Positions 21,161-33,318 are shown, numbered from the stretch's first letter. The stretch: 64,000 bases of DNA from Gordius sp. MW1 (GCA_964036665.1 OZ038527.1:10819835-10883834), one strand, 5' to 3'. The notes: a model not told the origin generated them from the letters alone. Translations and numbers: made by a program.

Positions 21161-21540
21161 TTGTACAAAACACGCTTATATAAAATATTATTAATTTGAG
21201 AGATATATAATTCGAAATTAATCCACAAATTATTATTTTACTTACGTTGTTTTATTTAATAAAAATATTAAATCCACATAAATATACTCATAAAAATTCG
21301 CAAATTACGGATCGCGCGAAGTTATAGAAAAAATAAAGAATGCGAAAAAATTTACATATCTGGGAACTAGGAAAAATGCGATTGTGATTAATTAATACTC
21401 AAACGCTATTAATGGAGCTAATAATATATATCGAGGAGGTCAGATTACGAAGAAAATCTTATTAATGCTCGCTTGCCTTGCTAGCACCATCTGTCTAACA
21501 AGCGTCATCTTACAAAGAGAGAAGGGGGACATGCAACCAG
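21161..21540. repeat. Direct repeat, right copy
   Basis: Matches 19315-19665 in order and orientation with perhaps 10-15 percent divergence; shares the TTGTACAAAACACGC start and the CTAGCACCATCTGT ending. Confidence 0.6.
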
Positions 21541-21558
21541 AACAATTAAATAGACTGG

Positions 21559-21898
21559 TAAATGCAATAAAAGAAAGTGGTTTCATGTTAAATTGAAAGT
21601 AAACAGAGTATACATGTAAACGAGGTATAAATTAAAAGAAAATCTGCAAAGTGCATCTCTTAATTTATTTGTATGGGAACTTAAAAGCTTACAATCTTTT
21701 AAATTTATAGGATCTCTACCTTTAATAGACGTGTAAATGCATTAAAAGAAAGTGGTTTCATGTTAAATTTAAAGTAAACAGAGTATACATGTAAACAAGG
21801 TATAAATTAGAAGAAAATCCGCAAAGTGCATCTCTTAATTTATTTGTATGGGAACTTAAAAGCTTACAATCTTTTAAATTTATAGGATCTCCACCTCA
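21559..21898. repeat. Tandem duplication, about 175-bp unit
   Basis: Units starting at 21559 and 21734 share AAAGAAAGTGGTTTCATGTT, AAGTAAACAGAGTATACATG and TTATTTGTATGGGAACTTAA. Nearly identical, hence recent. A shorter repeat with ATATCATGGTAGAGCTCGAA follows at 21986 and 22029. Confidence 0.85.
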
Positions 21899-22099
21899 AG
21901 TGAGGATAAATGCTGGGTAGTTTAAATGGATTTTTTTTTATCAAGGTTTAATGTGACAATAGGATTCCAACATAACGGCAGCGAATATCATGGTAGAGCT
22001 CGAAATCATGACATACACGGAAATTGAGCGAATATCATGGTAGAGCTCGAAATCATGGCCTATACGAAAATGCAAGAGCAACATTTTGCGTCTATAGTA

Positions 22100-22992
22100 A
22101 AAGGGGTTGGTTTATATTTTATTTAATCAAAATCGTAATAATATTAAAGAATATAAATCACGCTTTATATATGTGTTGTAAGTAACAATAAACGTTCAAA
22201 TTCAAGTTAATTCTACACGCGTATTCTTTCTCTTTTAACCTTGTGCGTATCCCTACTAAATCCCTTTCGAGGCAAATGAAGTCATTTCTCTACAGATACT
22301 CCCCCTCTAAAAAAGAAAAAGAGAATAATTTATAGGATGAAAATTTTTTGTTTAGTGGTGATAATTCTGTAAGTGATGGTGTAGAGATGAATTGTCTTGC
22401 CGAAATTACGTAAGTCTATGCTCATAACAAAAAGGCCGTATATGTGTTGTGCTGAACTGTTTGTGAATATGGCCATGATGAGCAGTAGACATTTTCAGTC
22501 TCTGGCAGACGTTGCAAAGATGGAAGGAGTGTAATAAGGCGTCTAGGTTTCCATCGTTTTAACAATAGGTAGGCAGCTTTTTCCCTCACAACATGGGGCA
22601 TGTGTAGATCGAGATTGCTGAGAGGTTGAAGGGGTTGCTTGTTGTATCTAAACATTTTATTGCCAGTGTCATATGGTGATGGAAGTATTGCCCAATCTAT
22701 TCAAGTTGCATTATTAAAATTAAAAACCTTTATGCCGATTCTACAGAGAGTGTTCTTGAGAGGAATAAAAAAGGAGGGCTCCCCCGAAATGCGGGGTAAC
22801 CAATTTATAGTAAAAAGGTTTGTATATATTTTATTTAATCGAATTTGTAACAGTATTAAGGAATATATAAATCGCGCATTTAAACATCAATATGTTGTAA
22901 GTAACGATAACATTCAAATTCGTGTTAATTCTCCTTGCGTATTCTTTCTCTTTTAATCTTGCGCGTATCCCTACTAAATCTCTTTCGAAATG
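22100..22992. mobile_element. Candidate decayed LTR-type element (paired 190-bp direct repeats)
   Basis: Two segments (about 22095-22292 and 22798-22996) share ATTTTATTTAATC, TGTTGTAAGTAAC, TATTCTTTCTCTTTTAA and GCGTATCCCTACTAAATC and end near a CTACA. The 500-bp interior encodes nothing recognisable. Direct orientation and similar lengths fit terminal repeats of a shortened LTR element, but no primer site is clear. Confidence 0.4.
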
Positions 22993-23063
22993 AAGTCAAT
23001 TCACTACACGTCTTTTAAGATGAGAATGCTAAGATGGATATAATTATGTAATACCAATCCTAT

Positions 23064-23108
23064 GAAATTTGTAGAATTTATTTCCAATAATGGTAATTGA
23101 TAAAATTA
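23064..23108. repeat. Fragment related to the 11-kb minisatellite
   Basis: GTAGAATTTATTTCCAATAA followed by TGGTAATTGATAAAAT is a diverged version of the motif at 10990-11035 and in the minisatellite there. Confidence 0.5.
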
Positions 23109-23685
23109 AATTCGACAAATGCTAAGATGAATGATAAGCAAAAAGGAACACAAACGCATCGTTAACATAGAGAGTACTCTGAGTTCGAATTGATGAAGAC
23201 AAGCATATAGTAAACAGGCTATGATGCTATCGCCATTTAGAGGGATGATATGATGGCTACGTCGGAAGGAAAATTTAGAGGGTAATTTTAGGGAAAATGC
23301 AAATGAGGAAGATTGAGGAATACATGGAATTGCAAAATATGACATTATATGAAAACATACAAATCAGATAACGAAATGTGTAAATATGGATATATAATGA
23401 AACTAGTTTTGAAAATACTGAGAGCCAGCTATGGAAAAATAAATGAATTACATTTTATGTGATAATATTCTTAAATTTTAATTGTTTTCGATCATATTAG
23501 TTAAAAATGTATTTACAAGTATTAGAATATAGTTACTTCCCCGATATATGAATTTTCCTTTCCCCTTACTTGTTTTTATTTATCCAACCTCAAGATTTTT
23601 CCAAATTATTCATATAATTTTTAAAAGATTTAAACTATTTTATCATTTGCCGTGAAAGTGTCTGTTTTGTTTGAAATTTTTGCAA

Positions 23686-26600
23686 ATGCCCTCAATACGC
23701 GATTCTGCTGAAAGTAAGTAACAATTTTGTAATATTAAACCTTTTTTAGGGCACCATTCAAAGAAAGCCAAGAAACATCACGATAAGAGAAATTCAGACC
23801 ATTATGAACGCAGGACTAATCGAAGGCACAGAAGTCGAAGCTATAAAGCAAGTTATGAAAGAAGTCGAAGTATAGATAGAAAGAAAGATAGAAGTAGTCA
23901 TAAAAGACATAGGGACCACAGTTATAAAGAAAAGAAAGAAACAATATCACCTTTAGATAAGAATTTTCTTGGTACGAAAAATGATACTACTATTGGCAGT
24001 ATAATAGCTGAGAGTAGAATCAATGCATTTGCTTCAGTTGACTCCAATATTGTAGAAAATGAAGGCAAGAAAAAGAGAAAAAGTCGTTGGGCTGAAAGTG
24101 CAGAAGTTGGCAAAACACTTCCAGGTGTTCCCACTATTTTGCCTCCAAACTTGACCCCTCTGCAAGAAAAGGCTTTTTTGCGTAATTTATTGTTTATAAT
24201 TGTTCATTTAAATTCAATTTAGTTCAGCTGCAAGTTGAAGAGATATCAAGAAAATTACGATTCTCAGATTGGGACATTCCAGAAAAAATTGAAGATAGGT
24301 AAACTTTTAAAATCAATCATAATCATAACTATCTAAATTTTCATTAACTTTAATATATGAGAGGTTTGTTAATTAATATATAGCTATATTATTTTTGATA
24401 TATTATAATATATTTTTCAAAATTGCTTACCCTAACATTCTTTAGATCACCATCACCTGAACCCATATATAACAATTTAGGTATTAGAATGAATACAAGG
24501 GAAGTTAGGGTAAAGAAAAAACTAGAGGAACAACGATATACATTGATAGCAGAATTAATTAAACTCAACCCAGAATATAAACCTCCACTTGACTTTAGGT
24601 ATCAAATGCAAATTCCTTTTATTATAAAATACTAAAAATTTATTATATGAAACACATGAAATTATAATAGTTATAAAGTATCTAGGTCTTTAAATTTTTT
24701 TATAAATATGAGATGTCATTATTTTCTATAGGCCAAACCAGCAAAAATACATTGATAAAGTTTGGATACCACAAGAATCAAATCCCCTTGTGAATTTTGT
24801 AGGTTTAATCATTGGGCCTAGAGGAAATACATTAAAACAATTGGAAAAGGAGGTAATGTCTAAAAATAATTTAATTATTTTTTTTATAGTTGTTAATAAT
24901 TTAGAATAATTTGAACCATAAGTAGCAATAGAATAAAATTACATTTATAATTGAAATCCATTTTAATTTGATGCGTTAAAATTAAACCTTTAACATGATA
25001 TTAAAATATTCTTTTGTTTATTATGAGGTTTTGTCTCTCTCTATATTTGTGTATAATTGCACTATAAAATCTAATTATTGGGAAAATAAATTTTTATTTA
25101 TTTTTAAATAATTTTAAGAAATTAGTCACGGTTGGACCAAACTTTTTAAGTAAACCAAATTTTGCTTACAAAGTTCCTTATGATCAAAATCCCTTTAAAT
25201 CAATCCAACCTACTTTAAAATGTTTTTAATTTAATACTCAAAATAAACTTACCTAAATTTTAAGCATTTTTGTGTGGTTAATTTAGAACTAATCAACAAT
25301 TATTAAGCCTCAATTAGGTGTTCATGTTTTCTAGGAAGTATGATGATAGCTTTTGTCTTATGGCTTTTAAAAAGGAGATTATAAATAATGGCATGTGGTA
25401 AAATTACAACTATATAAGCTAGTATTTAAATTGCAATAGGCCCTTGCTTTAATGTTAATATGCAAATTATGTTAATTACTACTTTATTAATAATGGCTCA
25501 TATTTATTAACTTTATATAAAATAGTTATTTTATCAATTATTAGCCAATTATAATTCTCTTTGAAGTTGTCAACTGGAAAATGATTGACAGTTTTTTATA
25601 AAGTTGATTATTTATAGCCACTGGTTTAGAGGAAATGGTACAATATATTTGGAAAATTTTATTGATTAAGTGAATTATAAATATAATTCAAAAATTTAAT
25701 AAGTATAGCAAATTATTTTCTATGTTTCAACCAAAAGTTGGTTTTATGACTTATGTTTTTAAATTACTATAAAGGGGTTAGAAACGCTTATTTTTGCAAC
25801 TTTTACAAAATTTGTTATTGGTTGAAGTATAGTGACTATATATTTATCAACAAATTTTTTATAAATTAAGAGTATCAATTACCAGATGCTTTTACATATT
25901 ATATGCTTTTAAATCGAAATAATCCAAGACGGGTGCAAAAATTATAATTCGTGGCAAAGGATCCATGAAGGAGGGAAAAATTGGTAGGCCTGATGGTCAA
26001 CCTTTACCTGGAGCTGATGAACCTCTGCATGCCTATATTACTGCTGCCACTGCCGAATGCCTCAAAAAGGCTATGGATTTGGTATGCTCCACCTTTTTAT
26101 ACAACTTTATTTTTATCAATAATCAAAAATACATTTTCTTTGTGAATTTTGTTTTTTTTAGATTACCCAGATTATAAAAGAGGCTATTGAAGTGCCGGAA
26201 GCTGATAATGAGCTTAGAAAAAATCAACTTAAACAATTAGCTTTGCTCAATGGAACATTACGGGATCCTACCGCCTCTCTCATGTCTATTATGACCGTTA
26301 AATGCAGTAATTGTGGTTCCGATGTCCATAAAACTTGGCAATGCCCAGAGGCTCCTAATATAACGGCCAGTATTGTTTGCACATTATGTGGGGGAGGTGG
26401 TCATGTGGCCATGGATTGTAAGCAACTCAAAAATGAGGGAAGTTTGTTAGGAAGCACTAATCAATTGGATGAAGAGGTATCCATTCAAATTATTATATTT
26501 ATAGAGCTTAAATCAAAATTTAATTTGACTTTCTTTTCCCGTTTAGTATATGTCTTTGATGGCTGAACTTGGACAAAATCCTGTGCTAAATCCCGCCGGG

Positions 26601-28222
26601 TCTGGGGCTCCTAAAAAATTAGAGAGCATAACCTCCTTGGTTAAAAAAGTTATTGAGACGCGTCCTTTGCTTAAACCAAGCTCATCGTATCCTATGCCGA
26701 ATATAGGCCCTGGTCCCCCACTTTTCCCCGTAATTTTAAAATAACTTTTGATTATTTAACAACTATTCCTTACTTAGCATCAGCAACAGTTTCCTACATA
26801 CCCAACGTATGGGCCTATCGGTCTACCGCCTAACCCTTTTATGACACCATTTCCCATGCCACCTTTCATGTGAGACTCTTGAGTTCAATAATGTGAATAA
26901 TGTCGATTCGTCAAAAAAAGACGATTTTCGACCGACCATCTCAGATAGGGCTAATTTTTTGTGAGGATGTAGACCTCATATAAAATAACAATTTCTGAAA
27001 ATTTGAGCCATTTTGAGCTAATACTTTTTGAGTTATGGACGCTCAAATGGCCAAAATGACGCTTGGGCGTGTTTTACAAATTTCACTATTTCGACATATA
27101 TTCAAAAGAATTGCCGCTAGCTTCGTACATTTTGCTGTATTTTAATCCTAATAAAATTCTCTATCAAAAAAATTTAACATAAAATCGCTGTTTTGTGGTC
27201 AAATTTGTGGAAAACTAAAAAAACCACTTTCTCTGTTATATATTATCACCAATTTTACTATGGGGACTCCTTTATGCTTAGTTATCAAATTTAAAAAGTT
27301 CCATAACTCAAAAAGTATTAGCCCAAAATGGTCTAATTTTCAGAAATTGTTATTCCATACGAGGTCTATATCCTCACAAAAAATTAGCCCTATCTGAGAT
27401 GGTCGGTCGAAAACGTTTTGATTTGTCATGGAATGACCCATAATTGTGTATACAAACGTAGGCCTATACGAAAAACGATATATTTGTTTAATAGGCGACC
27501 TCCACCTGGTTCCGAAACGCAAGATGGCATGCCTCATCCACCTTTTGGTATGCCCATGCCATTCATGATGGGTTCAACGGGACAAGGTATGTATATTAAT
27601 AATTTTCCTTAATAGGTTTTTATGATTGGTAATATGAATTTGGAATTTTTTGTTGGTTGTTCCATTTATCATTTAAGCATACGAATTTAAATTTGACATT
27701 AAATTTAATTTGTTTTTATACTTCTACTAGATTAATTGAAACTATAAATAAGTTAAAATTTTAAGTGCGTCATTTTTATCATAAAATTTATTAACGCTAA
27801 TTGTTTTTTGTAAATTAAATTATCAGTCATCAATAATCTAATAGACTCCAATTAGGAGACCTTTTGAAATACAATTGTAAAATCTCGTAGCCCAAATGTT
27901 AGTTTGAACAAACTAGAACTTACTGAATTTCATGTTTTTACATGTCAATTCGCTCTATTTTTGGCCTGTGTTTTAAATTTCAGCAAAATATATTTGCTTC
28001 TTAACAACAGACAACTCAAGTATTCCACCCTGGGCAATACAAGATCCTTCTCCTACCAAACCTGTGACGCCAACAGTGGACCCTGTTCAGCCCCCACCAC
28101 CCCCACCCTCTCTATTAGGGTTCAATATTGACCCTCTGCCACCCCCACCGCCTCCACAAAATATAAATTCGGTTGAAAGTGCCGCTTTGCCTCAGCCTCC
28201 AGCCATGGGGATTGATGATTAA
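23686..28222 (+). CDS. SF1: Splicing factor 1 (branch-point binding protein), 11 coding exons
   Basis: SF1 binds the intron branch-point sequence and, with U2AF, defines the 3' splice site in the nucleus. Coding exons: 23686-23713, 23750-24181, 24223-24298, 24446-24598, 24732-24852, 25929-26081, 26162-26476, 26547-26729, 26778-26869, 27495-27586, 28011-28222. They total 1857 nt, giving 618 residues; all introns are GT-AG and phases agree. In order: an RS/KH-rich start (residues 10-80), the U2AF-ligand motif KKKRKSRW (about 117-124), the SPSPEPIY block, the KH domain with GLIIGPRGNTLKQLEKE (about 230-321), two CCHC knuckles starting at C369 and C394, YMSLMAELG, and a proline-rich tail. The stop-like TGA after exon 9 is part of the donor. 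The first ATG is taken as the start. Confidence 0.95.
24853..25928 (+). other. SF1 intron 5, no inserted gene seen
   Basis: This 1076-bp intron splits the KH domain between LEKE and TGAKIIIRGKG. It is AT-rich and holds no recognisable repeat or ORF. Confidence 0.8.
26924..27425. mobile_element. Inverted-repeat element in SF1 intron 9
   Basis: The left arm (about 26924-27052) begins TTTTCGACCGACCATCTCAG and includes GGGCTAATTTTTTGTGAGGA and ATACTTTTTGAGTTATGGA. The right arm (about 27296-27425) is its inverse with very few differences. The 245-bp interior is non-coding. Transcribed as part of the intron, the arms would pair into a long RNA hairpin. Confidence 0.85.
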
Positions 28223-28409
28223 AATTCAACTAAAAATATAACTCACTTGATTTGGTGTTTTTTTTTATTTTACCATAATTTCAATTTGTAATATTTATTG
28301 ATAAAATCAATGAACGATTGTTGAACTTATTACGTTAGGACGACTTATGAGATATTGTATATTTTCCTGAAACGGGTGATGGTAATGTTGTCAAACTCTG
28401 CTTACTTTT

Positions 28410-28415
28410 AATAAA
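28410..28415 (+). promoter_or_regulatory. Candidate SF1 polyadenylation signal
   Basis: AATAAA lies about 190 bp after the SF1 stop codon and is the first canonical signal downstream in the sense orientation that I noticed. Not proven to be used. Confidence 0.45.
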
Positions 28416-29841
28416 AATAGTTAGTCTTAATTACTGTCAGGTTGTCAACATTCGCGTTTTATTGTCTGTTTTTTTATTTAGCATCAGGTGAAGTTGTTTT
28501 TATGTATTTTGATAGTAGCATTTTATTCATGTAATTTTTTTTAATATAAATATACCCTATAATTGTAATATATATACATTTTTAACTTCACAATCTCAAG
28601 AATATGTTTTCTGTTAAAATATTTTCTAATATTTTTATTTAAGGTGTCTTTAATGTAATCACTTTTGTCCATTAATCTTTACCGCCCAATCTTAATAATA
28701 ACAGCCGTGTTAAGACTTCAGAATAATAGATTTAGTTTTCTTCCTCCTTTTTGGCGTTCAATTAAATTCGACCCTGTAAAAGTATTGAAATATTTTGTAT
28801 GGAATTGGTAAGGAGGTAGATTGGGAACCGTTTTAATACCCTAGGTTTATAATATAATAGGCTGGCGGACAGCTGATATTCCTTCAAAAATGGTATAGTC
28901 CGCCATACCAGATATATATTAGCGATTTGTGGAATTTTAATATTTTCAAAAAATTATATTAACCTAGCTATAAAAAAGAAAAACATAAAGGGCGGAAGTG
29001 AAGGATAAAGAGAGGAGAGAATTCAACGGAGAGACTGATGTATTAGTAGAGATCGTATACATGTATGTATTTTAATGTAATCCGTTTTTCCCACATGGTG
29101 GGACGAATTTTAATAAAGGGAAGGGTTCACCAAAATGCTTTAAATTTAAATATAGAGATTAAACGAAAAAATAAAATAATGGACCTATAGACGAAACTTT
29201 AATCAACAGATTTCAATGCAAATAAAAATGCCGTGGGAATATAATCTCGAAAAAGGTTGAAATAGGCATTTATTGCATGTTCAACCTCGTTTATCTAAAA
29301 AAACTGAAGGTTTTGGAAAGAAACCCAAAAATTCTCTATCGGAATTGTAGGTTCGATTGTGGTTTGTTTTTTAGAGCTGTGTAATAATTATTTAAATAGC
29401 ACTGATAGGTTTTTTGTGGTCATTTTGGCGCCAAAAGTAAAAAGCACATATTTTGCCTTTTTTCACCATTTTTGGATGGTCCCTTAACTCCAATTTTTTA
29501 TTTAAAATGTTAACAATTGTTTCAATTTTTAAAGGTTGGGACTGATGCACGGTAAAAATGACATTATAACCCTTATCAGTTGACCAAAAAATTCTTCTTT
29601 TTTTCTATGGAGACTGGCTTTATCTGTCACCGCAACAATATTTTATGATTAAGGGGTAATTTACGGATTTAGCGTCATGACCCGATCCCATGAAGACAAA
29701 TTTGTTATCTTTGAGCCCCCACAACTCAAAAACGAGTGGCCCAAATGAGCTAGAAATTGATGTACATTTTCATTGAATAATACTGAGGGGGTCGGATGAA
29801 AACGTGGCGAATTAAATATGAATTTATTGTTTAACATTGTC
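28416..29841. other. AT-rich intergenic, nothing recognised
   Basis: No supported gene; only short chance frames, including one overlapping the following MITE. Confidence 0.5.
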
Positions 29842-29997
29842 CATGGGCGTAGCCAGAGGGGTGCGGCCGCCCCCCCCCCGGATGACGCAAAAAAAAATTT
29901 CAATGCCAAAACCCCTGAAAAATTATGATTTGCCCCTGCCTAATTGAACCCTTAACCGTTTCGCCCCTCCCTAATCCAAAACCTGGCTACGCCTATG
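29842..29997. mobile_element. hAT MITE, family M, copy 2
   Basis: Ends CATGGGCGTAGCCAG and CCTGGCTACGCCTATG, with a perfect 8-bp duplication ACATTGTC on both sides (29834-29841 and 29998-30005). The 156-bp interior has a C-run and is non-coding. Confidence 0.92.
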
Positions 29998-30264
29998 ACA
30001 TTGTCTATTATTCAAAATTCATATACTGTTAATCCAATTTTTTATGTCCAAACTTTTTTGGGATAGCCCCTTTATTTCTCATTGTTTGATATTCCGATAT
30101 AGTAAATATCTTGCATTGGACCATTTTTGCCTTAAAAGGAAGTTGTCTTATAGAAGAGATGAGGCTCAGAAAGGCAAATAACGTAGCGGGGCTTTGCCCC
30201 CAGACCCCCGTTCAATATATTATCAATCTTAGGTTTATAATTAATTTAAAAAGAATAGCAAAAA

Positions 30265-30905
30265 AAATTTGCCCTCATAGAGATTCGAACTTACATCAGT
30301 AGAGTTATAGTCCCTTGTAAGGGTGGGGGGAGAATGTTGCCACCGGGAAGGGGGAGAAATTTTACTGTACGTTTTAATGAGTAAACGCAACATGTGCTGG
30401 GCGTCAAAAAAAAATTTTGCATCACACTTTGGCCAATGGTCATTTTTTTATTAGTCAGTAGCCAGCCGACTGCCAAAAAGCCAATATTAATAACAAGAAC
30501 AATATATTATCATTGTTAGGTTAATAATAAAAAAAACATGCCCTCACCAAAATTCGAACTCACATCAGTAGAGGCATAGTCCATTGTAAGGGGAGAGGGT
30601 GTTACCACCGGGAAAGCGGAGAAATTTTACTGTAGGTTTAAATGAGGCAAATGCAACAGGTGTTATAATAGGCGTCAAAAAAACGGAAAAAAATTCGATT
30701 CCACTTTTGCCAATGATCATTTTTTCCATTGGTCAGCAGTCAGGAGACGGTCAAAAAGGATATAAATACATAAGAGCCAAATACAGCAATTAAATTAACG
30801 AAAAAAAAATTTCGATTTACACTTTGGCCAATGGTCATTTTAGCGGACGGCCAAAAAACCTATATTATCAATGTTATTAACAAGCACAATATAATATCAA
30901 TGTTA
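30265..30905 (+). mobile_element. Truncated family-H element
   Basis: Two GAGATTCGAACTTACATCAG / AATTCGAACTCACATCAG tRNA-like pieces (30287, 30550), G-rich tracts, three core monomers with GGCCAATGGTCATTTT and AACAAGAACAATATA. Neither the GC hairpin start nor the terminal palindrome is present. Confidence 0.65.
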
Positions 30906-31241
30906 GGTTAATACATTTTATTTTCAAACGTCAGTACTAATTTGGAATTAAAATAACTATATGCCGTATTTTAGTTAAATTATAACAATAAAATGTTTTT
31001 AGCTACATGAAAGAGTTTATCTACGGGCTGAAAAAATCATTTGTGTAATTATGGGCCTGACAGCAACTGGCTATAGATATTTAGCTAAAGCAGTGTCCAA
31101 AGTATTTTTTGGATTTACATGAGATTTTAAGTAGGTTTAATTTTGTATACCAAAACTCTAACAAGTATGTGTAAGTTAAGTATAAATGAGAACTTGTGTC
31201 ATTCTATAAAGATGAAATCTTCAGATTTCCAGAACCTTTTA

Positions 31242-31389
31242 CATGGGCATAGCAAGGTTTTGGATTTTTGGCAAAACGTTTAAAAGTTCAATTAGAGGGG
31301 GGCAAAACATATAATTTTTAAATTTGTCAAAGATTTTGCATTGAAAAATTTTCTTTTTCATAATTTAAAGGAGGCAGCCTAGGCCCATG
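31242..31389. mobile_element. hAT MITE, family M, copy 3
   Basis: Starts CATGGGCATAGCAAGG and ends TAGGCCCATG, with a perfect 8-bp duplication ACCTTTTA (31234-31241 and 31390-31397). Non-coding. Confidence 0.9.
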
Positions 31390-31658
31390 ACCTTTTATAC
31401 CATTAAAAACTATCTTAAATTTTTGAACAACTTGCAATGGCGCATAAAAATAAAGACAGAAACAGGGTTAAAACAGTAATTAAGATTTCATTAGCCTGAC
31501 TTATGCAAATTTTAAGACGAAACTAATATTTATCTCGCCGAATAAATTCCTCATATCTTGCTTATAATTAAAATAAACTTATAAGATTTAGAGAATTGAT
31601 AAGTTCTTGATGTCGATATTGCAACTTTTGCTGTTATAGATTTTAAGAGGTAAGGCTA

Positions 31659-31815
31659 CATGGGCTTAGCCAGGTTTTGGATTAGGGGGGGGGGGGGGCG
31701 AAATGTTAAAAAGTTCAATTAGGGGGGGGGGGGGGGGGAAGCAAAGCATAATTTTTAAGGGTTTTTGCATTTTTTTTCCCCATTATTTAGGCTTTCCCCC
31801 TTGGCTACACCCATG
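31659..31815. mobile_element. hAT MITE, family M, copy 4
   Basis: Starts CATGGGCTTAGCCAGG and ends CTTGGCTACACCCATG with two long G-runs inside. Flanking octamers TAAGGCTA and TCAAGCTA are a decayed duplication. Confidence 0.85.
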
Positions 31816-32661
31816 TCAAGCTATGATTAAAATAAAAATTAAAGAAAATTAGGTGAAGGCTTATTTCCTAAATATTGAAACCATTTGCTTGGATAAACAA
31901 ATGTGTGGTAAACTTGAACACTAATAACACTAACAATGTTATGTTGCATTCACTTTTAAGTAAGCCTCATATAATAAAGGATTAGCTTGCCGAGCACAAG
32001 TAAATTTTTTGACAAAATGCTTTTAAATATCAATTTACCCTTTTGAGCCAAAGTGTTTGTTATGAAGCATAGGTCTTAAACATTGTAGTTACATATAAAA
32101 CTAATTATAAATCTTAAAAAAATATCCTTAATGCTTACTTTTAAAATACAGATCAATGAATAGGATTAATTATGCTAGTAGTAGTATTCCTTTATTTAAA
32201 TTTTTGTATTGAATTTATATTAAATAAATTGCATAGCAATTAATAAGTTTGTGTTTATTATTATCAGCAGTTTAACAGTTTATAGTAATATTAGTCTATT
32301 TTACAAAAATTTAAATGGAAAATTCATATTTTTGTCATTCATATATGGGTTCTACAGTTTAATATTTTTCTGAATGTGTGCTTCCTAGATATGGGGGTGC
32401 TATTAATATCAAATAAAAAAGGGCAAAAGAGATCTAAAGAAATATTATCATGTTCAATTATTACGAAAAAAAAATTATAAAATTAATTCAAAAATATTTA
32501 ATTGCTATTATAAAAGGACATGTATAAAATAAATTATAAATTAGTTCTTAAACTTCTGACAGGCTAAATATTTAAATATTTTCATAATCAATCGTAAAAC
32601 TACCAATAACAATCTTAAATGACACTTTCAAACACAACAAAGTTTATTATATATCCCATAA
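31816..32661. other. AT-rich intergenic with a lone family-H terminus
   Basis: TAAATTGCATAGCAATTAAT at 32225-32244 is a family-H terminal palindrome without the rest of an element. Nothing else is recognised. Confidence 0.55.
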
Positions 32662-33318
32662 TTATTCCTAAAAAGATAATTACAAATAAATAAATACTAT
32701 TATTTTTTACTAGTGGGACTTCCATTTCCCCATTTCTTATTTTTTCAATAATATCATGAGGATTAGATCCTTCAATTGTACAACCAACAGATTGAGCTGT
32801 TCCTAAGACCTCTTTTAAAGTTCCTTCTAAAGATTTTGCAATTGATCTTGGTCGCATACATCTTGCAATCTCAAATATATCATCCATTGTGATATCACCA
32901 TTATGCTTAACTTAATAAAACAATTTAAAAACAACTTATTATACATACTATTCTTGACCTTTTTCCTATCTCGCGGTGGTTCTTTTAGTGCTTTAATTAT
33001 CATTGAAGCTGTGGACGGTACAACCTCAATTGCGGCTTGCCTGTTTTGTATTGTTAATTTCACAGTTATTTTCAAACCTTTCCAATCTTGAGATGCCTTA
33101 GCTATGTCATCACCTATTTTTTTAGGCGACTAATCAACAATTATACTCATGTTACAGATATTATTACTAAGCCTAATGGTCCGACCTTAGGAGCAAGTGA
33201 AGAAGTAGCTCCAACTTCGCCTCCTACAGCCCTTAAATATACTTTTATTAAATAATATTATATGCAAAATATATAATTTACCAACTGTAATTGCAGTGGG
33301 ATCTAACTTAGGTGGCAT
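32662..33318 (-). CDS. RPL12: 60S ribosomal protein L12 (uL11), 5 exons
   Basis: Cytosolic large-subunit protein that forms the base of the stalk where elongation factors dock. Exons in transcript order: 33318-33282, 33241-33168, 33129-32949, 32910-32711, 32667-32662, total 498 nt, 165 residues, the normal length of animal RPL12. All junctions are GT-AG and phases agree. Start [16 protein letters not shown], then [20 protein letters not shown], the [12 protein letters not shown] block, [13 protein letters not shown] and GTAQSVGC are all family signatures; it ends EVPLE. The introns are only 40, 38, 38 and 43 bp. The last exon holds just GAA and the stop TAA. Confidence 0.96.

Noticed and set aside
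19300-21540. Complete LTR retrotransposon
   Set aside because: Direct repeats are present but neither a primer site after the left copy nor a purine tract before the right copy can be seen, so only direct repeats are reported.
26868-26872. Stop codon ending SF1 after PFPMPPFM
   Set aside because: The TGA overlaps a GTGAGA donor; splicing to 27495 and then 28011 keeps the frame and gives a typical proline-rich tail.
32615-32887. RPL12 reading through into a hydrophobic tail
   Set aside because: The frame past EVPL crosses a GTAAAA donor; a good acceptor TTTTTAG at 32668 gives the normal ending of 165 residues. The tail is translated intron.
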